The notes under the pieces were generated by a model, which did not search any database, was not told the DNA's origin, and saw only the letters and a program-made list of their open reading frames with translations. A stretch of DNA of 64,000 nucleotides from Limobrevibacterium gyesilva. GTDB lineage: Bacteria > Pseudomonadota > Alphaproteobacteria > Acetobacterales > Acetobacteraceae. Shown here in pieces: positions 29,297-38,362 of this stretch. The stretch is taken from NCBI RefSeq assembly GCF_025989185.1, contig NZ_JAPDNT010000013.1:1-64000 (forward strand), read 5' to 3'. Position 1 is the first letter of the stretch. The number at the start of each line of letters is the position of its first letter. The position numbers and the translations under genes are program-made.

Positions 29297-30474
29297 GCGG
29301 CCAGGCGGTCAGCCAGGCGGCGGAGGAACGCGTCGCAGGCATCCAGCTGCGTCTGCTCGATCCATTCGTCGGGCTTGTGCGCCTGGGCGATGGAACCGGG
29401 GCCACAGACGATGGTGGGAATGCCGGCGGCCTCGTACAGCCCGCCCTCGGTGCCGTAGCTGACCTTGCCGGTGCTGTTCGACCCGGTAAGCTGCTTGACC
29501 AGCGTGGTCAGCGCGTGATCGGGCGCCAGCGCCAGGCCGGGAATCCAGTCCAGCACCTCGAACTCGAAGCCGCAGGCCGGGTCCACCGCCTTCATCGCCG
29601 GCTCGATCTGCGTGGCGGCGTAGCGGCGCAGCCGCTCCATCTCCGCGAAGAAATCGTCCTGGGGGATGGTCCGCCACTCCATCACGAAGCTCGCGCGCTC
29701 GGGGATGATGTTCAGGATCGTCCCGCCTTCCACCGTGCCCACATGCGGGGTGGTGTGCGGAGGGTCGAAGCCCTCGGCGAAGGGCCCCTCGGCCGCGAAG
29801 CGGCGCTGCTCCGCCGCCACGTATCCGATCGCCGCGGCCACTGCGTGCACGGCGTTCACGCCGCGCCCCGGCTCGCTGGAATGCCCGGCCTTGCCATGCG
29901 CCGTCACCCGCAGGGCCAGCCGTCCCTTATGGGCCAGGATCGGCTGCATCAGGCTCGGTTCGCCGACAATGCACATCGCCGGACGCAGGGAGCTGTCTTC
30001 GAGGTCGCCGATCAGGCGGCGCGCGCCGCCCATGTCGGTCTCCTCGTCATAGGTGATGAACAGATGCGCCGGCCGCGCCAGCCCGCGCGCCTGCAGGTCG
30101 GGCACGGCCGCCAGGCAACTCGCGATGAACCCCTTCATGTCCGCGGCACCCCGGCCATACAGCTTTCCGTCCGCGCGCCGCAGGGCGAACGGGTCGGAGC
30201 TCCAGGCCTGCCCGTCCACCGGCACCGTGTCGACATGGCCGGACAGCGCGATGCCCCCCGGCATGTGCGGCCCCACGATCGCGTGCAGGTTCGCCTTGCG
30301 CCCCGTCGGGTCGGTGCTGACCCGATAGGGCACGCCCCATCCGTCCAGATAGGCGCGGATGAAATCGATCAGCGCGAGGTTCGTGTTGCGGCTGGTGGTG
30401 TCGAAACCGACCAGCCGCTCCAGCATCTCGGCGGTGGAAAAGCGTGTGCGGGGCATCTCGTTCTTGTCCGGCAT
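29293..30474 (-). CDS. argE: Acetylornithine deacetylase (M20 peptidase family)
   Basis: 393 residues. Zinc and catalytic residues are visible: SGHVDTVPVDG (H80, D82), GRGAADMKG (D112), YDEETDMGG (E144/E145) and the C-terminal GPGSIAQAHKPDEW histidine. Family similarity is to ArgE, which removes acetyl from N-acetylornithine. Because ArgJ (16914-18143) already recycles acetyl, the true substrate may be another N-acyl amino acid. It is coupled to the aspartoacylase-like gene and divergent from mlrC with a 47-bp gap. Confidence 0.88.
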   Translation of the reverse strand: MPDKNEMPRTRFSTAEMLERLVGFDTTSRNTNLALIDFIRAYLDGWGVPYRVSTDPTGRKANLHAIVGPHMPGGIALSGHVDTVPVDGQAWSSDPFALRRADGKLYGRGAADMKGFIASCLAAVPDLQARGLARPAHLFITYDEETDMGGARRLIGDLEDSSLRPAMCIVGEPSLMQPILAHKGRLALRVTAHGKAGHSSEPGRGVNAVHAVAAAIGYVAAEQRRFAAEGPFAEGFDPPHTTPHVGTVEGGTILNIIPERASFVMEWRTIPQDDFFAEMERLRRYAATQIEPAMKAVDPACGFEFEVLDWIPGLALAPDHALTTLVKQLTGSNSTGKVSYGTEGGLYEAAGIPTIVCGPGSIAQAHKPDEWIEQTQLDACDAFLRRLADRLAA

Positions 30475-30521
30475 GGATCGCAGTCTATACAGGCGCGCGC
30501 AACCGGCAACCGGAGCAGTCC

Positions 30522-32036
30522 ATGGGCACCGAATCTCCCCGCATCGCCATTCTCGGCCTGCATCTGGAGGCCAACGCCTTCGCTCCGCCCACCACGCGGG
30601 CGGATTTCGAGGCGCAATGCTGGGAGGAAGGCGAGACCATCAGCCGCCTTGCGCGCGACGTCAGCCATCTGCCTTCGGAACTGCCCGGATTCTACGCCCG
30701 GATGGACGAAACGGGGCCATGGACTCCCGCTCCGCTGATCATCATCGGGGCCCCTCCGGGAGGCCCGATCGAGCAGGCGTTATTCCTCGACTTCCTCGAC
30801 CGCGTGCGCAACCGCCTCGTTGCTGCCTTGCCGGTCGATGCCGTGTATGTCGCCAGCCACGGCGCCTCTTCGGCCACCGGCGACGAGGACAGCGACGGCA
30901 CGCTGCTGGCCATGGTCCGCCAGATCGTCGGGCCCGCCGTGCCGATCGTCGTCACCCACGACCTTCACTGCAATGTGTCCGAGCGCCTGGTGGAAGCGGC
31001 CGACTCGGTGATCGCCTATCGCACCAATCCGCATGTCGACCAGCGCGAGCGCGCCGCCGAGGCAGCCGACCTGCTGCGCGCCATGCTCGCCGGCCTGCGC
31101 ACCGCCAAGGCATTCATCCGCATGCCCATCGCCCCGCCCAGCGTCACCCTGCTGACGGCGGACGGCCCGTATGCCGATCTGATCCGGCTGGGGCAGGAAC
31201 TCACCACCGATCCTATCCTGAACATTTCCGTGACCGGCGGCTTCGTGTTCGCCGACATCCCGAAATGCGGCATGACCATCAACGTCACCAGCCGCGGCGA
31301 CCAGGAGGCGGCCGACCACGCCGCACAGCAGATTGCCCGCGCCGCCTGGGCCGACCGCGCCCGCTACCGCCGCCGCCTGACCCCACTCGCCGACGCCGTC
31401 GATCTCGCCCGCCAGTCCGCCTCCGGCGCCATCAAGCCCATCATCCTGGCTGACGTCGCTGACAACCCCGGCGGCGGCGGGCGCGGCAACACCACCTGGC
31501 TGCTCGCCGCCTTGCACGAAGCAATGGTCCCGGGCTTCGTGCTGGGCGTCTTCATCGATCCCGATCTCGCCGCAGACGCACACCGGGCCGGCGCGGGCGC
31601 GCATCTCCACGCCGTGTTCAACCGCGCCGAGAGCGCGTTCTCCAAACGTTTCGAATCCGGCGCAACCATAGAAAAGCTCACCGGCGGCACCGATATCGGC
31701 CGCCGCGGCAGTTCCGCCGGCAAGCGCTTCAACATGGGCCCGTCCGCCCTGCTGCGGCTCGACGGCTCCGGCCTGCGTGTCGTCGTCGCCAGCCTGCGCC
31801 GCCAGCTCGCCGAGCCGCGCATGCTGGAAATGCACGACATCGACATCGCGCTCGCACGCTGCGTGGTGGTGAAAAGCCGCGGCCACTTCCGCGCCGGATT
31901 CGACGAATTCTTCGATGGCGACAGCATCTTCGAAGTGGATACGCCGGGGCTCACCAGCCCGGTGCTCGCAAACTTCGCCTGGAGGCGGCTGCAGCGGCCG
32001 ATCTGGCCGCTCGATGAAGATGCGCGTTGGGGGTGA
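30522..32036 (+). CDS. M81 family metallopeptidase (MlrC-like)
   Basis: 504 residues. Conserved MlrC features: LGLHLEANAFAP, VASHGASS, VVTHDLHCNVS, AYRTNPHVDQRERA and ADVADNPGGGGRGNTT. The family is named after the microcystin-degradation peptidase MlrC, but most proteobacterial members have unknown peptide substrates. It is divergent from the ArgE/aspartoacylase pair, fitting a local theme of peptide or acyl-amino-acid use. The dispersed palindromic repeat begins directly after its stop. Confidence 0.88.
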   Translation: MGTESPRIAILGLHLEANAFAPPTTRADFEAQCWEEGETISRLARDVSHLPSELPGFYARMDETGPWTPAPLIIIGAPPGGPIEQALFLDFLDRVRNRLVAALPVDAVYVASHGASSATGDEDSDGTLLAMVRQIVGPAVPIVVTHDLHCNVSERLVEAADSVIAYRTNPHVDQRERAAEAADLLRAMLAGLRTAKAFIRMPIAPPSVTLLTADGPYADLIRLGQELTTDPILNISVTGGFVFADIPKCGMTINVTSRGDQEAADHAAQQIARAAWADRARYRRRLTPLADAVDLARQSASGAIKPIILADVADNPGGGGRGNTTWLLAALHEAMVPGFVLGVFIDPDLAADAHRAGAGAHLHAVFNRAESAFSKRFESGATIEKLTGGTDIGRRGSSAGKRFNMGPSALLRLDGSGLRVVVASLRRQLAEPRMLEMHDIDIALARCVVVKSRGHFRAGFDEFFDGDSIFEVDTPGLTSPVLANFAWRRLQRPIWPLDEDARWG

Positions 32037-32229
32037 AGGAAGGCCAGGGCGCTGCCCTGGACCCGCCAAGGGGCAGGAGCCCCTTGGATCCCACTACTCT
32101 CTTGGCTGCGTCAGCAGCCTTCAATTGAAATCCGATATCATCTGAAGGCTAGCGACGCAGCCAAGAGGGCGATTGGATTGTCAAGGCTTCTGCCTTGACT
32201 GGGGTCGAGGGGCAAAGCCCCTCGCCTTT
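32037..32229. repeat. Multi-hairpin palindromic intergenic repeat
   Basis: Lies between convergent mlrC-like and gltX genes. It contains hairpins ccagggc/gccctgg and ccaagggg/ccccttgg, a long imperfect stem whose outer 14 bp are perfect (32099-32112 with 32154-32167), then gtcaaggc/gccttgac and cgaggggc/gcccctcg. The first two hairpins match the style and wording of the element at 20322-20583. It probably also terminates transcription from both sides. Confidence 0.7.
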
Positions 32230-33588
32230 TCAATGCGCCGCCGTCTGCAACCGCAACGCCGCCCGCGTGCGCCCGATCAAGGGCAGCAGCGACTTGAGAT
32301 CGGGCCCGTGGTCTTCCCCGGTCAGCGCCAGGCGCAGCGGCAGGAACAGGGGCTTGCCTTTGCGCCCTGTCGCCGCCTTCAGCGCCTCGGTCCAGCGCGA
32401 CCAGACCGCATCGTCCCATGGCTCCGGCGGCAGCAGGTCCAGTGCCGTGTGCAGGTAGTCGCCTTCGCCTTCGATCACCGGCGGCACGATCGTGCCAGCA
32501 ACCACGTCCCAGTAGCCGCGGGCCTCGCTCAGCAGGTCGAGGTTGCCGCGCACCGCGTTCCAGAAGGCCTCGGTCGCCCCGGGCGGCAGACGGTCGGCCA
32601 CGTCGCGGAACGGCAGGCCGTGCAGCACGCGGCTGTTCAGCGCCAGAAGCTGGCGGATGTCGAAACGGGCGGCCGAGCCGGAGAACCGGGAGAAGTCGAA
32701 ATCGGCGGCCAGCGCCTCCAGCGGCAGCGGCTCGGGATCGGCGGACGTGCCGAGCCGCGCGAGATAGGAGGTGATGGCCATCGGCTCCACGCCGTCCTGG
32801 CGCAGGCTGCGCAGCGACAGGCCGTCGAAGCGTTTGGATAGCTTGCCCCCGTCGGAATCCAGCAGCAGCGGCAGATGCGCGAAGGCGATGGCGCCGGGAT
32901 TGCGCCCGAGCGCCTTGATCAGGTCGATCTGCACGCCGGTGTTGGTGACATGGTCCTCGCCGCGGATGACGTGGCTGATGCCGGTGTCGAGATCGTCCAC
33001 CACCGAGGTGAAGGTGTAGAGCGGCGTGCCGTCGGCGCGGATCAGCACGGGGTCGGACACGGCCGGCAGCTTCACGCGGCGACGGCCCAGCACCAGGTCG
33101 TTCCAGCTGACTTCCTCGTTCGACAGCAGGAAGCGCCAATAGGGTCGCTTGCCGCCGGCTTCGGCCGCGGCGCGCTGCTCCGGGGTGAGCTTCAGCATGG
33201 CGCGGTCGTAAACCGGCGCCTGGCCGCGCTTGATGCGCTGGTCGCGCTTGGCCTGCAGCTCTTCCTCGCTCTCGAAGCAGGGATACAGCCGGCCGGCCTG
33301 CTTCAACTGCTCCGCCACTTCGGCGTAGCGGGCCAGGCGCGTGGTCTGGCGGAACGAGTCGTCCCAGTGCAGCCCCAGCCAGCGCATGTCCTGGCGGATC
33401 GCTTCCTCGTTCTCCTCGGTGCTGCGCGCGGTGTCGGTGTCGTCCAGGCGCAGGATGAAGCGGCCGCCCGTCTTGCGGGCGAACAGCCAGTTGGCCACGG
33501 CCTGACGCGCGTTGCCGACATGCAGCAGGCCGGTGGGGCTGGGCGCGAAGCGAACGGCCACGCCGGCCGTGTTCTGGTCGGCGGTCAT
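32230..33588 (-). CDS. gltX: Glutamate--tRNA ligase
   Basis: 452 residues. The class I synthetase signatures are present: HIGH-like PSPTGLLHVGNAR and KMSKS-like GGKLSKRFDG, with LRLDDTDTARSTEE in the substrate pocket. It charges tRNA-Glu, and in organisms lacking GlnRS also tRNA-Gln. Many alphaproteobacteria carry two copies; whether another exists cannot be seen here. The start overlaps the preceding small gene by four bases, placing it last in a nadE-unknown-gltX operon. Confidence 0.93.
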   Translation of the reverse strand: MTADQNTAGVAVRFAPSPTGLLHVGNARQAVANWLFARKTGGRFILRLDDTDTARSTEENEEAIRQDMRWLGLHWDDSFRQTTRLARYAEVAEQLKQAGRLYPCFESEEELQAKRDQRIKRGQAPVYDRAMLKLTPEQRAAAEAGGKRPYWRFLLSNEEVSWNDLVLGRRRVKLPAVSDPVLIRADGTPLYTFTSVVDDLDTGISHVIRGEDHVTNTGVQIDLIKALGRNPGAIAFAHLPLLLDSDGGKLSKRFDGLSLRSLRQDGVEPMAITSYLARLGTSADPEPLPLEALAADFDFSRFSGSAARFDIRQLLALNSRVLHGLPFRDVADRLPPGATEAFWNAVRGNLDLLSEARGYWDVVAGTIVPPVIEGEGDYLHTALDLLPPEPWDDAVWSRWTEALKAATGRKGKPLFLPLRLALTGEDHGPDLKSLLPLIGRTRAALRLQTAAH

Positions 33589-33968
33589 GCGCCAAGGTCG
33601 CCTTCGTCGTTGCTTTCGTCGTCGCCGGTGCGGCGCGGGTCGAGCGCGCGCCAGTCGCGCTCCTCGCCCCCCGCGGGGCGTTCGGCGAAATCGGACAGCT
33701 CGGTGCCGCTGCGCCAGCCCGCTTCGCCCGCGTCCTGCACTTCGGCGTCCTCGCCATAGGCGAACCAGGCGTCCAGCACCTCGCGCGCGGTGGCGCCGGC
33801 GGCGCGGCACAGTTCCACGCTGTCGCGCACATAGCGGCGGGCGAAGGCGTTGGCCTGCATCAGCGTGGGAAACCCGCCGATTTCCTCGACGATGTTGTCC
33901 TCGGCACTGCCGGACAGGTCGAGGATGCGAACCCGCCAGCCGCCGGGCGGTGCGAACAGGTCGCTCAT
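33585..33968 (-). CDS. Conserved small acidic protein between nadE and gltX, unknown function
   Basis: 127 residues. It overlaps nadE upstream and gltX downstream by four bases each, so it is translationally coupled and surely expressed. The N-terminal half looks globular (WRVRILDLSGSAEDNIVEEI, then FPTLMQANAFARRYVRDSVE). The C-terminal 50 residues are acidic and probably disordered. No domain is recognised. The context suggests it is part of a translation/NAD housekeeping unit. Confidence 0.75.
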   Translation of the reverse strand: MSDLFAPPGGWRVRILDLSGSAEDNIVEEIGGFPTLMQANAFARRYVRDSVELCRAAGATAREVLDAWFAYGEDAEVQDAGEAGWRSGTELSDFAERPAGGEERDWRALDPRRTGDDESNDEGDLGA

Positions 33969-35629
33969 GCGATCAACGCCGTGAAGCCGTTGGTGATGGG
34001 ATAGCGTCGGTCGCGGCCGAAGGCGCGTGGCGTGATCTTCACCCCCGGCGGCGCCTGCCGGCGCTTGTATTCGGCGCGGTCCAGCATCTTCCACACGCGC
34101 AGGATGGTGGCGCGGTCGAAGCCTTTCTCCACCAGCGCGTCCACGCTCTGCTCGCCCTCCACCAGCCCCTGCAGGATGGCGTCGAGCTCGTCATAGGGCG
34201 GCAGGCTGTCCTGGTCGGTCTGGTTCGGCTTCAGCTCGGCGCTGGGCGGCTTGGTGATGACGCGCAACGGCATCACCGGGCCATCGGGCCCCAGCGCACC
34301 CTTGGGCCGGTTGGCGTTGCGCCAGTGGCACAGCTCGAACACGGTGGTCTTGTAGACGTCCTTCAGCACCGAGTAGCCGCCGCACATGTCGCCGTAGAGC
34401 GTGGCGTAGCCCACGGACATCTCGCTCTTGTTGCCGGTGGTCAGCACCATGTGGCCGAGCTTGTTGGAGATCGCCATCAGGATCAGCCCGCGCGCGCGGG
34501 ACTGGATGTTCTCTTCGGTGATATCGGCCTGGCGCCCCGCGAAGATCGGCGCCAGCGCGGCGTTGAATGCCTCCATGGCCGGGGTGATCGACACGCTGTC
34601 GCAGGGAATGCCCAGCAGACTCGCGCACGCGGCGGCGTCGTCCAGGCTGTCCTGGCCGGTATACGGGCTGGGCAGCATGAAGCTGCGCACCATGTCCGGC
34701 CCCAGCGCGTCCACCGCCACGGCAGCCGAAAGCGCGCTGTCGATGCCGCCGGACAGGCCCAGGATGACGCCGGGGAAGCGGTTCTTGCGTACGTAGTCGC
34801 TGAGGCCGAGCATCATGCAGCGATAGATGGATTCCAGCCGTTCCGGCTCGGGCGCCAAAGGCTGCGGCGTACACAGCAGCCGTTCGCCGTCGCGCCGCCA
34901 TTCCGTCAGGGTCACCGCTTCCTCGAAATGCGGCATCTGCACCGCAAGCGACCGGTCGGCGTTCAGCACGAAGCTGGCGCCCTCGAACACCAGCTCGTCC
35001 TGGCCGCAGACCTGGGCGGCAAACACGAAAGGCAGGTCGGTTTCGACCACGCGGTGCACGGCGAGCGCCACCCGGTGGGTGTGCTTGTCCACCTCGTACG
35101 GGCTGCCGTTGATCGACAGCAGCAGCTCCGCCCCGCTTTCCGCCAGCGTCTCGGAGACCTCGGGGAACCACCAGTCCTCGCAGATCATCACGCCGATGCG
35201 CCAACCGCGGAACGGCACCGGGCCGGGCGAGGGGCCGGGGTCGAACACGCGCTTGTCGTCGAACACGCCATAGTTGGGCAGTTCGTGCTTGGCCCGCCGC
35301 GCGACCACCTTGCCGCCATCCAGCACGAAGGCGGCGTTGTACAGCTTGTCGCCGTCGCGCCACGGCCCGCCCACGATCAGGCCGGGCCCGCCATCGGCGG
35401 TATCGGCGGCGAGCTGCGCGATGGCGTCCTCGCAGGCCGCCACGAAGGCCGGCTTGCGCACCAGATCCTCGGGCGGATAGCCGGCGATGGAGAATTCGGG
35501 CGTCACCACCAGATCGGCCCCTTGCCGCGCACCCTCGGCGCGGGCGCGGCGGATGCCGGCCAGATTATGCACCACCTGGCCTTCATGCGGGTTGAGCTGG
35601 GCGATGGCGATCTTGAGCGTGTCGGACAT
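33965..35629 (-). CDS. nadE: Glutamine-dependent NAD+ synthetase
   Basis: 554 residues. An N-terminal nitrilase-type glutaminase domain (E in VTPEFSIAGYP, K in KHELPNYGVFDD, C in MICEDWWFPE) is followed by an NAD synthetase domain with PP-loop LSGGIDSALSAAV and TTGNKSEMSVGYATLYGD. It makes NAD from deamido-NAD using glutamine. It lies downstream of a nicotinate phosphoribosyltransferase, giving the first and last steps of the Preiss-Handler salvage route side by side. Confidence 0.96.
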   Translation of the reverse strand: MSDTLKIAIAQLNPHEGQVVHNLAGIRRARAEGARQGADLVVTPEFSIAGYPPEDLVRKPAFVAACEDAIAQLAADTADGGPGLIVGGPWRDGDKLYNAAFVLDGGKVVARRAKHELPNYGVFDDKRVFDPGPSPGPVPFRGWRIGVMICEDWWFPEVSETLAESGAELLLSINGSPYEVDKHTHRVALAVHRVVETDLPFVFAAQVCGQDELVFEGASFVLNADRSLAVQMPHFEEAVTLTEWRRDGERLLCTPQPLAPEPERLESIYRCMMLGLSDYVRKNRFPGVILGLSGGIDSALSAAVAVDALGPDMVRSFMLPSPYTGQDSLDDAAACASLLGIPCDSVSITPAMEAFNAALAPIFAGRQADITEENIQSRARGLILMAISNKLGHMVLTTGNKSEMSVGYATLYGDMCGGYSVLKDVYKTTVFELCHWRNANRPKGALGPDGPVMPLRVITKPPSAELKPNQTDQDSLPPYDELDAILQGLVEGEQSVDALVEKGFDRATILRVWKMLDRAEYKRRQAPPGVKITPRAFGRDRRYPITNGFTALIA

Positions 35630-35723
35630 GGCGGGAAGCTAGGGCCATGCGGGCGCGAGTTCAACGCGGCGCCGGGCGGGCGAAACAGCGCGGTCAGCAG
35701 GCCGCCGAAAACAAAGGGCTGCG

Positions 35724-36884
35724 TCAGCCGCCGTTCTTCTTGCGCGCGCCGTTCCGCCGCAGCAGGAACTCGCGCCCGACCTTCACCATCGGCACGCCGT
35801 CATATTCGACGATATCCGCGGTGGCGTAGGTCTCGGTCCAGACATCGGGAATGAAGCTGCCGGTGCCCACCACGTCCACCGGCGCGCGCGCATCGGCCAT
35901 CACCCGGCACTTGTCCACGCCGAACCCCGAAGACGCCACGATCTTGACCCGCGGGAACCCGGCCGCGTCCAGCGCCTCGCGCATGCGCCAGATGGCGGCG
36001 GCGGATACGCCGGTGCCGACGAGGTAGCGCAGCTCCGTGTCGCTGCGGTAGCGGCGGATGGCGCCGGGGGCGTGGCGTTCCAGCGCGGCATAGCTCTCGG
36101 CGGGGTCCAGCCCTTCCACGAAGCGCCCGCCATGCGTATCCAGCCGCACCGACAGGTTGCCGGACGCGGCCAGCTCGGGGAACCGGCGGCAGACCGCGAG
36201 CGCGTCGGTGATCTCCCGGCCGAAATAATCCACCAGCACGGTCAGCGGCTCGTGCGGGAAGGCCTCGTGGAACATCTCGGCGGCGCGCACGGTCGATCCG
36301 GCATAGCCGATCAACGCATGCGGCATGGTGCCGCGGCCGCGCGGCGTCCCGAACCAGTGGGCGGTGCCGTCGTTGGCGTTGCCGACGAAGCCCTTCGCCC
36401 CTTCCTTGCGCGCGGCCGCGCTGCCCACCGAGGCGGCATAGGCCATCATGTCCTGCATCTCGGCACCGGCGCAGTGCCGCGCCTCCATGGCCAGGAACGA
36501 CACGCCCGGCAACGCGAGGCACATCTGATAGGCGTTATGCGCCGCGACGCAGGCCGGCCCGATCTTCTGCAGGAAGATCGTCTCCAGGTCGGACAGCTGG
36601 GTCAGGCTGCCGGTGATATAGACCAGCGGCTCGCCGGCGCCGGTCCAGCTGCCTTCGGGGTGGGTGACGTCGAATTCGAAGCTGGTGCCGCGCTCGGTCG
36701 CCACGTCCTGCAGCCATTCCAGCATCAGCCGCGGGGCCGCGATCACCGGGCGGCGCAGGAACACCGCATAGGTCACGCGCTTGTCGCCGAAGCGCGCGAC
36801 CACTTGCCGGGTGCGGTTGAAATAGACGTCCGTGCGGGCGGCGATGTCGCCGGCCAGGGCAGACGGCGGCACCTTGTCGTCCAT
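35724..36884 (-). CDS. pncB: Nicotinate phosphoribosyltransferase family protein
   Basis: 386 residues. FNRTRQVVARFGDKRVTYAVF, MEARHCAGAEMQDMM, GTMPHALIGY, TVLVDYFGREI and VRLDTHGGRF form the type II PRTase active-site strands, including the HA motif of nicotinate PRTase. It is shorter than E. coli PncB, like the compact archaeal-style enzymes. It should convert nicotinate and PRPP to nicotinate mononucleotide. The neighbouring nadE supports this. Confidence 0.82.
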   Translation of the reverse strand: MDDKVPPSALAGDIAARTDVYFNRTRQVVARFGDKRVTYAVFLRRPVIAAPRLMLEWLQDVATERGTSFEFDVTHPEGSWTGAGEPLVYITGSLTQLSDLETIFLQKIGPACVAAHNAYQMCLALPGVSFLAMEARHCAGAEMQDMMAYAASVGSAAARKEGAKGFVGNANDGTAHWFGTPRGRGTMPHALIGYAGSTVRAAEMFHEAFPHEPLTVLVDYFGREITDALAVCRRFPELAASGNLSVRLDTHGGRFVEGLDPAESYAALERHAPGAIRRYRSDTELRYLVGTGVSAAAIWRMREALDAAGFPRVKIVASSGFGVDKCRVMADARAPVDVVGTGSFIPDVWTETYATADIVEYDGVPMVKVGREFLLRRNGARKKNGG

Positions 36885-36896
36885 TGGCCCTGCCGC

Positions 36897-38282
36897 CTAC
36901 TGCGCCGCCACGGCCGGCGACTGCGGGCCTTCCTGGCGCCGGTTCTTCAGCTCCTCGGCCACCAGAAATGCCAGTTCCAGCGACTGCTCGGCATTCAGCC
37001 GCGGATCGCAGAACGTCTCGTAGCGCTCGGACAGGTCCACCATGCTCAGCCCGTGCGCGCCACCGATGCACTCCGTCACCTCGCGGCCGGTCATCTCCAC
37101 GTGCACGCCGCCGGCCCAGGTGCCTTCGCTGGCATGGGCGTCGAAGAAACGCCGCACCTCGGTCAGGATGGCGTCGAAGCTGCGCGTCTTCAGCCCGGCA
37201 TTGGTGCCGATGGTGTTGCCGTGCATCGGGTCGCACAACCACACGACATGCCGCCCTTCGCGCTTCACCGCGCGCAGCAGCGGCGGCAGCAGCCGCTCCA
37301 CCTTGTCCGCCCCCATGCGGCTGATCAGCGTCAGCCGCCCGGGCTCGTTGGCGGGGTTCAGCGCGTCGATCAGGCGCAGCAGGTCGTCCGGCTCGCTGGT
37401 CGGGCCGACCTTCATGCCGATCGGATTCTTCACCCCGCGCAGGAACTCCACATGCGCGCCGTCGAGCTGGCGGGTGCGGTCGCCGATCCACAGGAAATGC
37501 GCCGAGCACGCATACCAGTCGCCGGAGGTGGAATCGACGCGGGTCAGCGCCTGCTCGTACGGCAGCAGCAGCGCCTCATGGCTGGTGTAGAAATCGGTCT
37601 CGTGGATCTGCGGCGTGGTGCCGCTGTTGATGCCGCAGGCGGACATGAATGCCAGCGTCTCGTCGATGCGGTGCGCCAGGTCCCGGTAGCGGTCGGCCAG
37701 CGGGCTGCGCGCGACGAAGCCGAGATTCCAGCGATGCACCTCGTTGAGGTCGGCATAGCCGCCGCTGGCGAAGGCGCGCAGCAGGTTGAGCGTGCCGGCC
37801 GACTGGAAATAGCCGGTCTCCATGCGCGCCGGGTCGGGGATGCGCGCGTCCGGGGTGAACTCGGGCCCGTTGATGATGTCGCCGCGATAGCTGGGCAGCG
37901 TCTCGCCATCGACGGTTTCGGTGTCGCTGCTGCGCGGCTTGGCGAACTGGCCGGCCATGCGGCCCAGCTTCACCACCGGCATGCTGGCGCCGAAGGTCAG
38001 CACCACAGCCATCTGCAGCAGCACCCGGAAGGTGTCGCGGATGATGTTGGCGGTGAAGTCGTTGAAGCTCTCGGCGCAGTCGCCGCCCTGCAGCGCGAAG
38101 GCGCGTCCCTCCGCCACCCGCGCCAGCGACGCCTTCAGCCGGCGCGCCTCGCCCGCGAACACCAGCGGCGGATAGCGGCGCAGCCGGTTCTCGGTCTCCG
38201 CCAGCCGGGCGGGGTCGGGATAGGTGGGCACCTGGCGAATCGGGCGGCTGCGCCAGGAATCGGGTGTCCATTGTGCGGTCAT
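36897..38282 (-). CDS. Class II 3-deoxy-7-phosphoheptulonate synthase (DAHP synthase)
   Basis: 461 residues. The plant/actinobacterial class II motifs are clear: [56 protein letters not shown] and [14 protein letters not shown]. It catalyses the first step of the shikimate pathway, complementing aroKB in this window. It lies 12 bases upstream of pncB and downstream of glutathione reductase on the same strand. Confidence 0.95.
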   Translation of the reverse strand: MTAQWTPDSWRSRPIRQVPTYPDPARLAETENRLRRYPPLVFAGEARRLKASLARVAEGRAFALQGGDCAESFNDFTANIIRDTFRVLLQMAVVLTFGASMPVVKLGRMAGQFAKPRSSDTETVDGETLPSYRGDIINGPEFTPDARIPDPARMETGYFQSAGTLNLLRAFASGGYADLNEVHRWNLGFVARSPLADRYRDLAHRIDETLAFMSACGINSGTTPQIHETDFYTSHEALLLPYEQALTRVDSTSGDWYACSAHFLWIGDRTRQLDGAHVEFLRGVKNPIGMKVGPTSEPDDLLRLIDALNPANEPGRLTLISRMGADKVERLLPPLLRAVKREGRHVVWLCDPMHGNTIGTNAGLKTRSFDAILTEVRRFFDAHASEGTWAGGVHVEMTGREVTECIGGAHGLSMVDLSERYETFCDPRLNAEQSLELAFLVAEELKNRRQEGPQSPAVAAQ

Positions 38283-38362
38283 TGCGTCTCACTCCTGCGC
38301 CGGCCGGGTCGGTCCCGGCTCGGGCAAACGCGACAGCTTATCCACCGAAATCGCCGTGTTGG

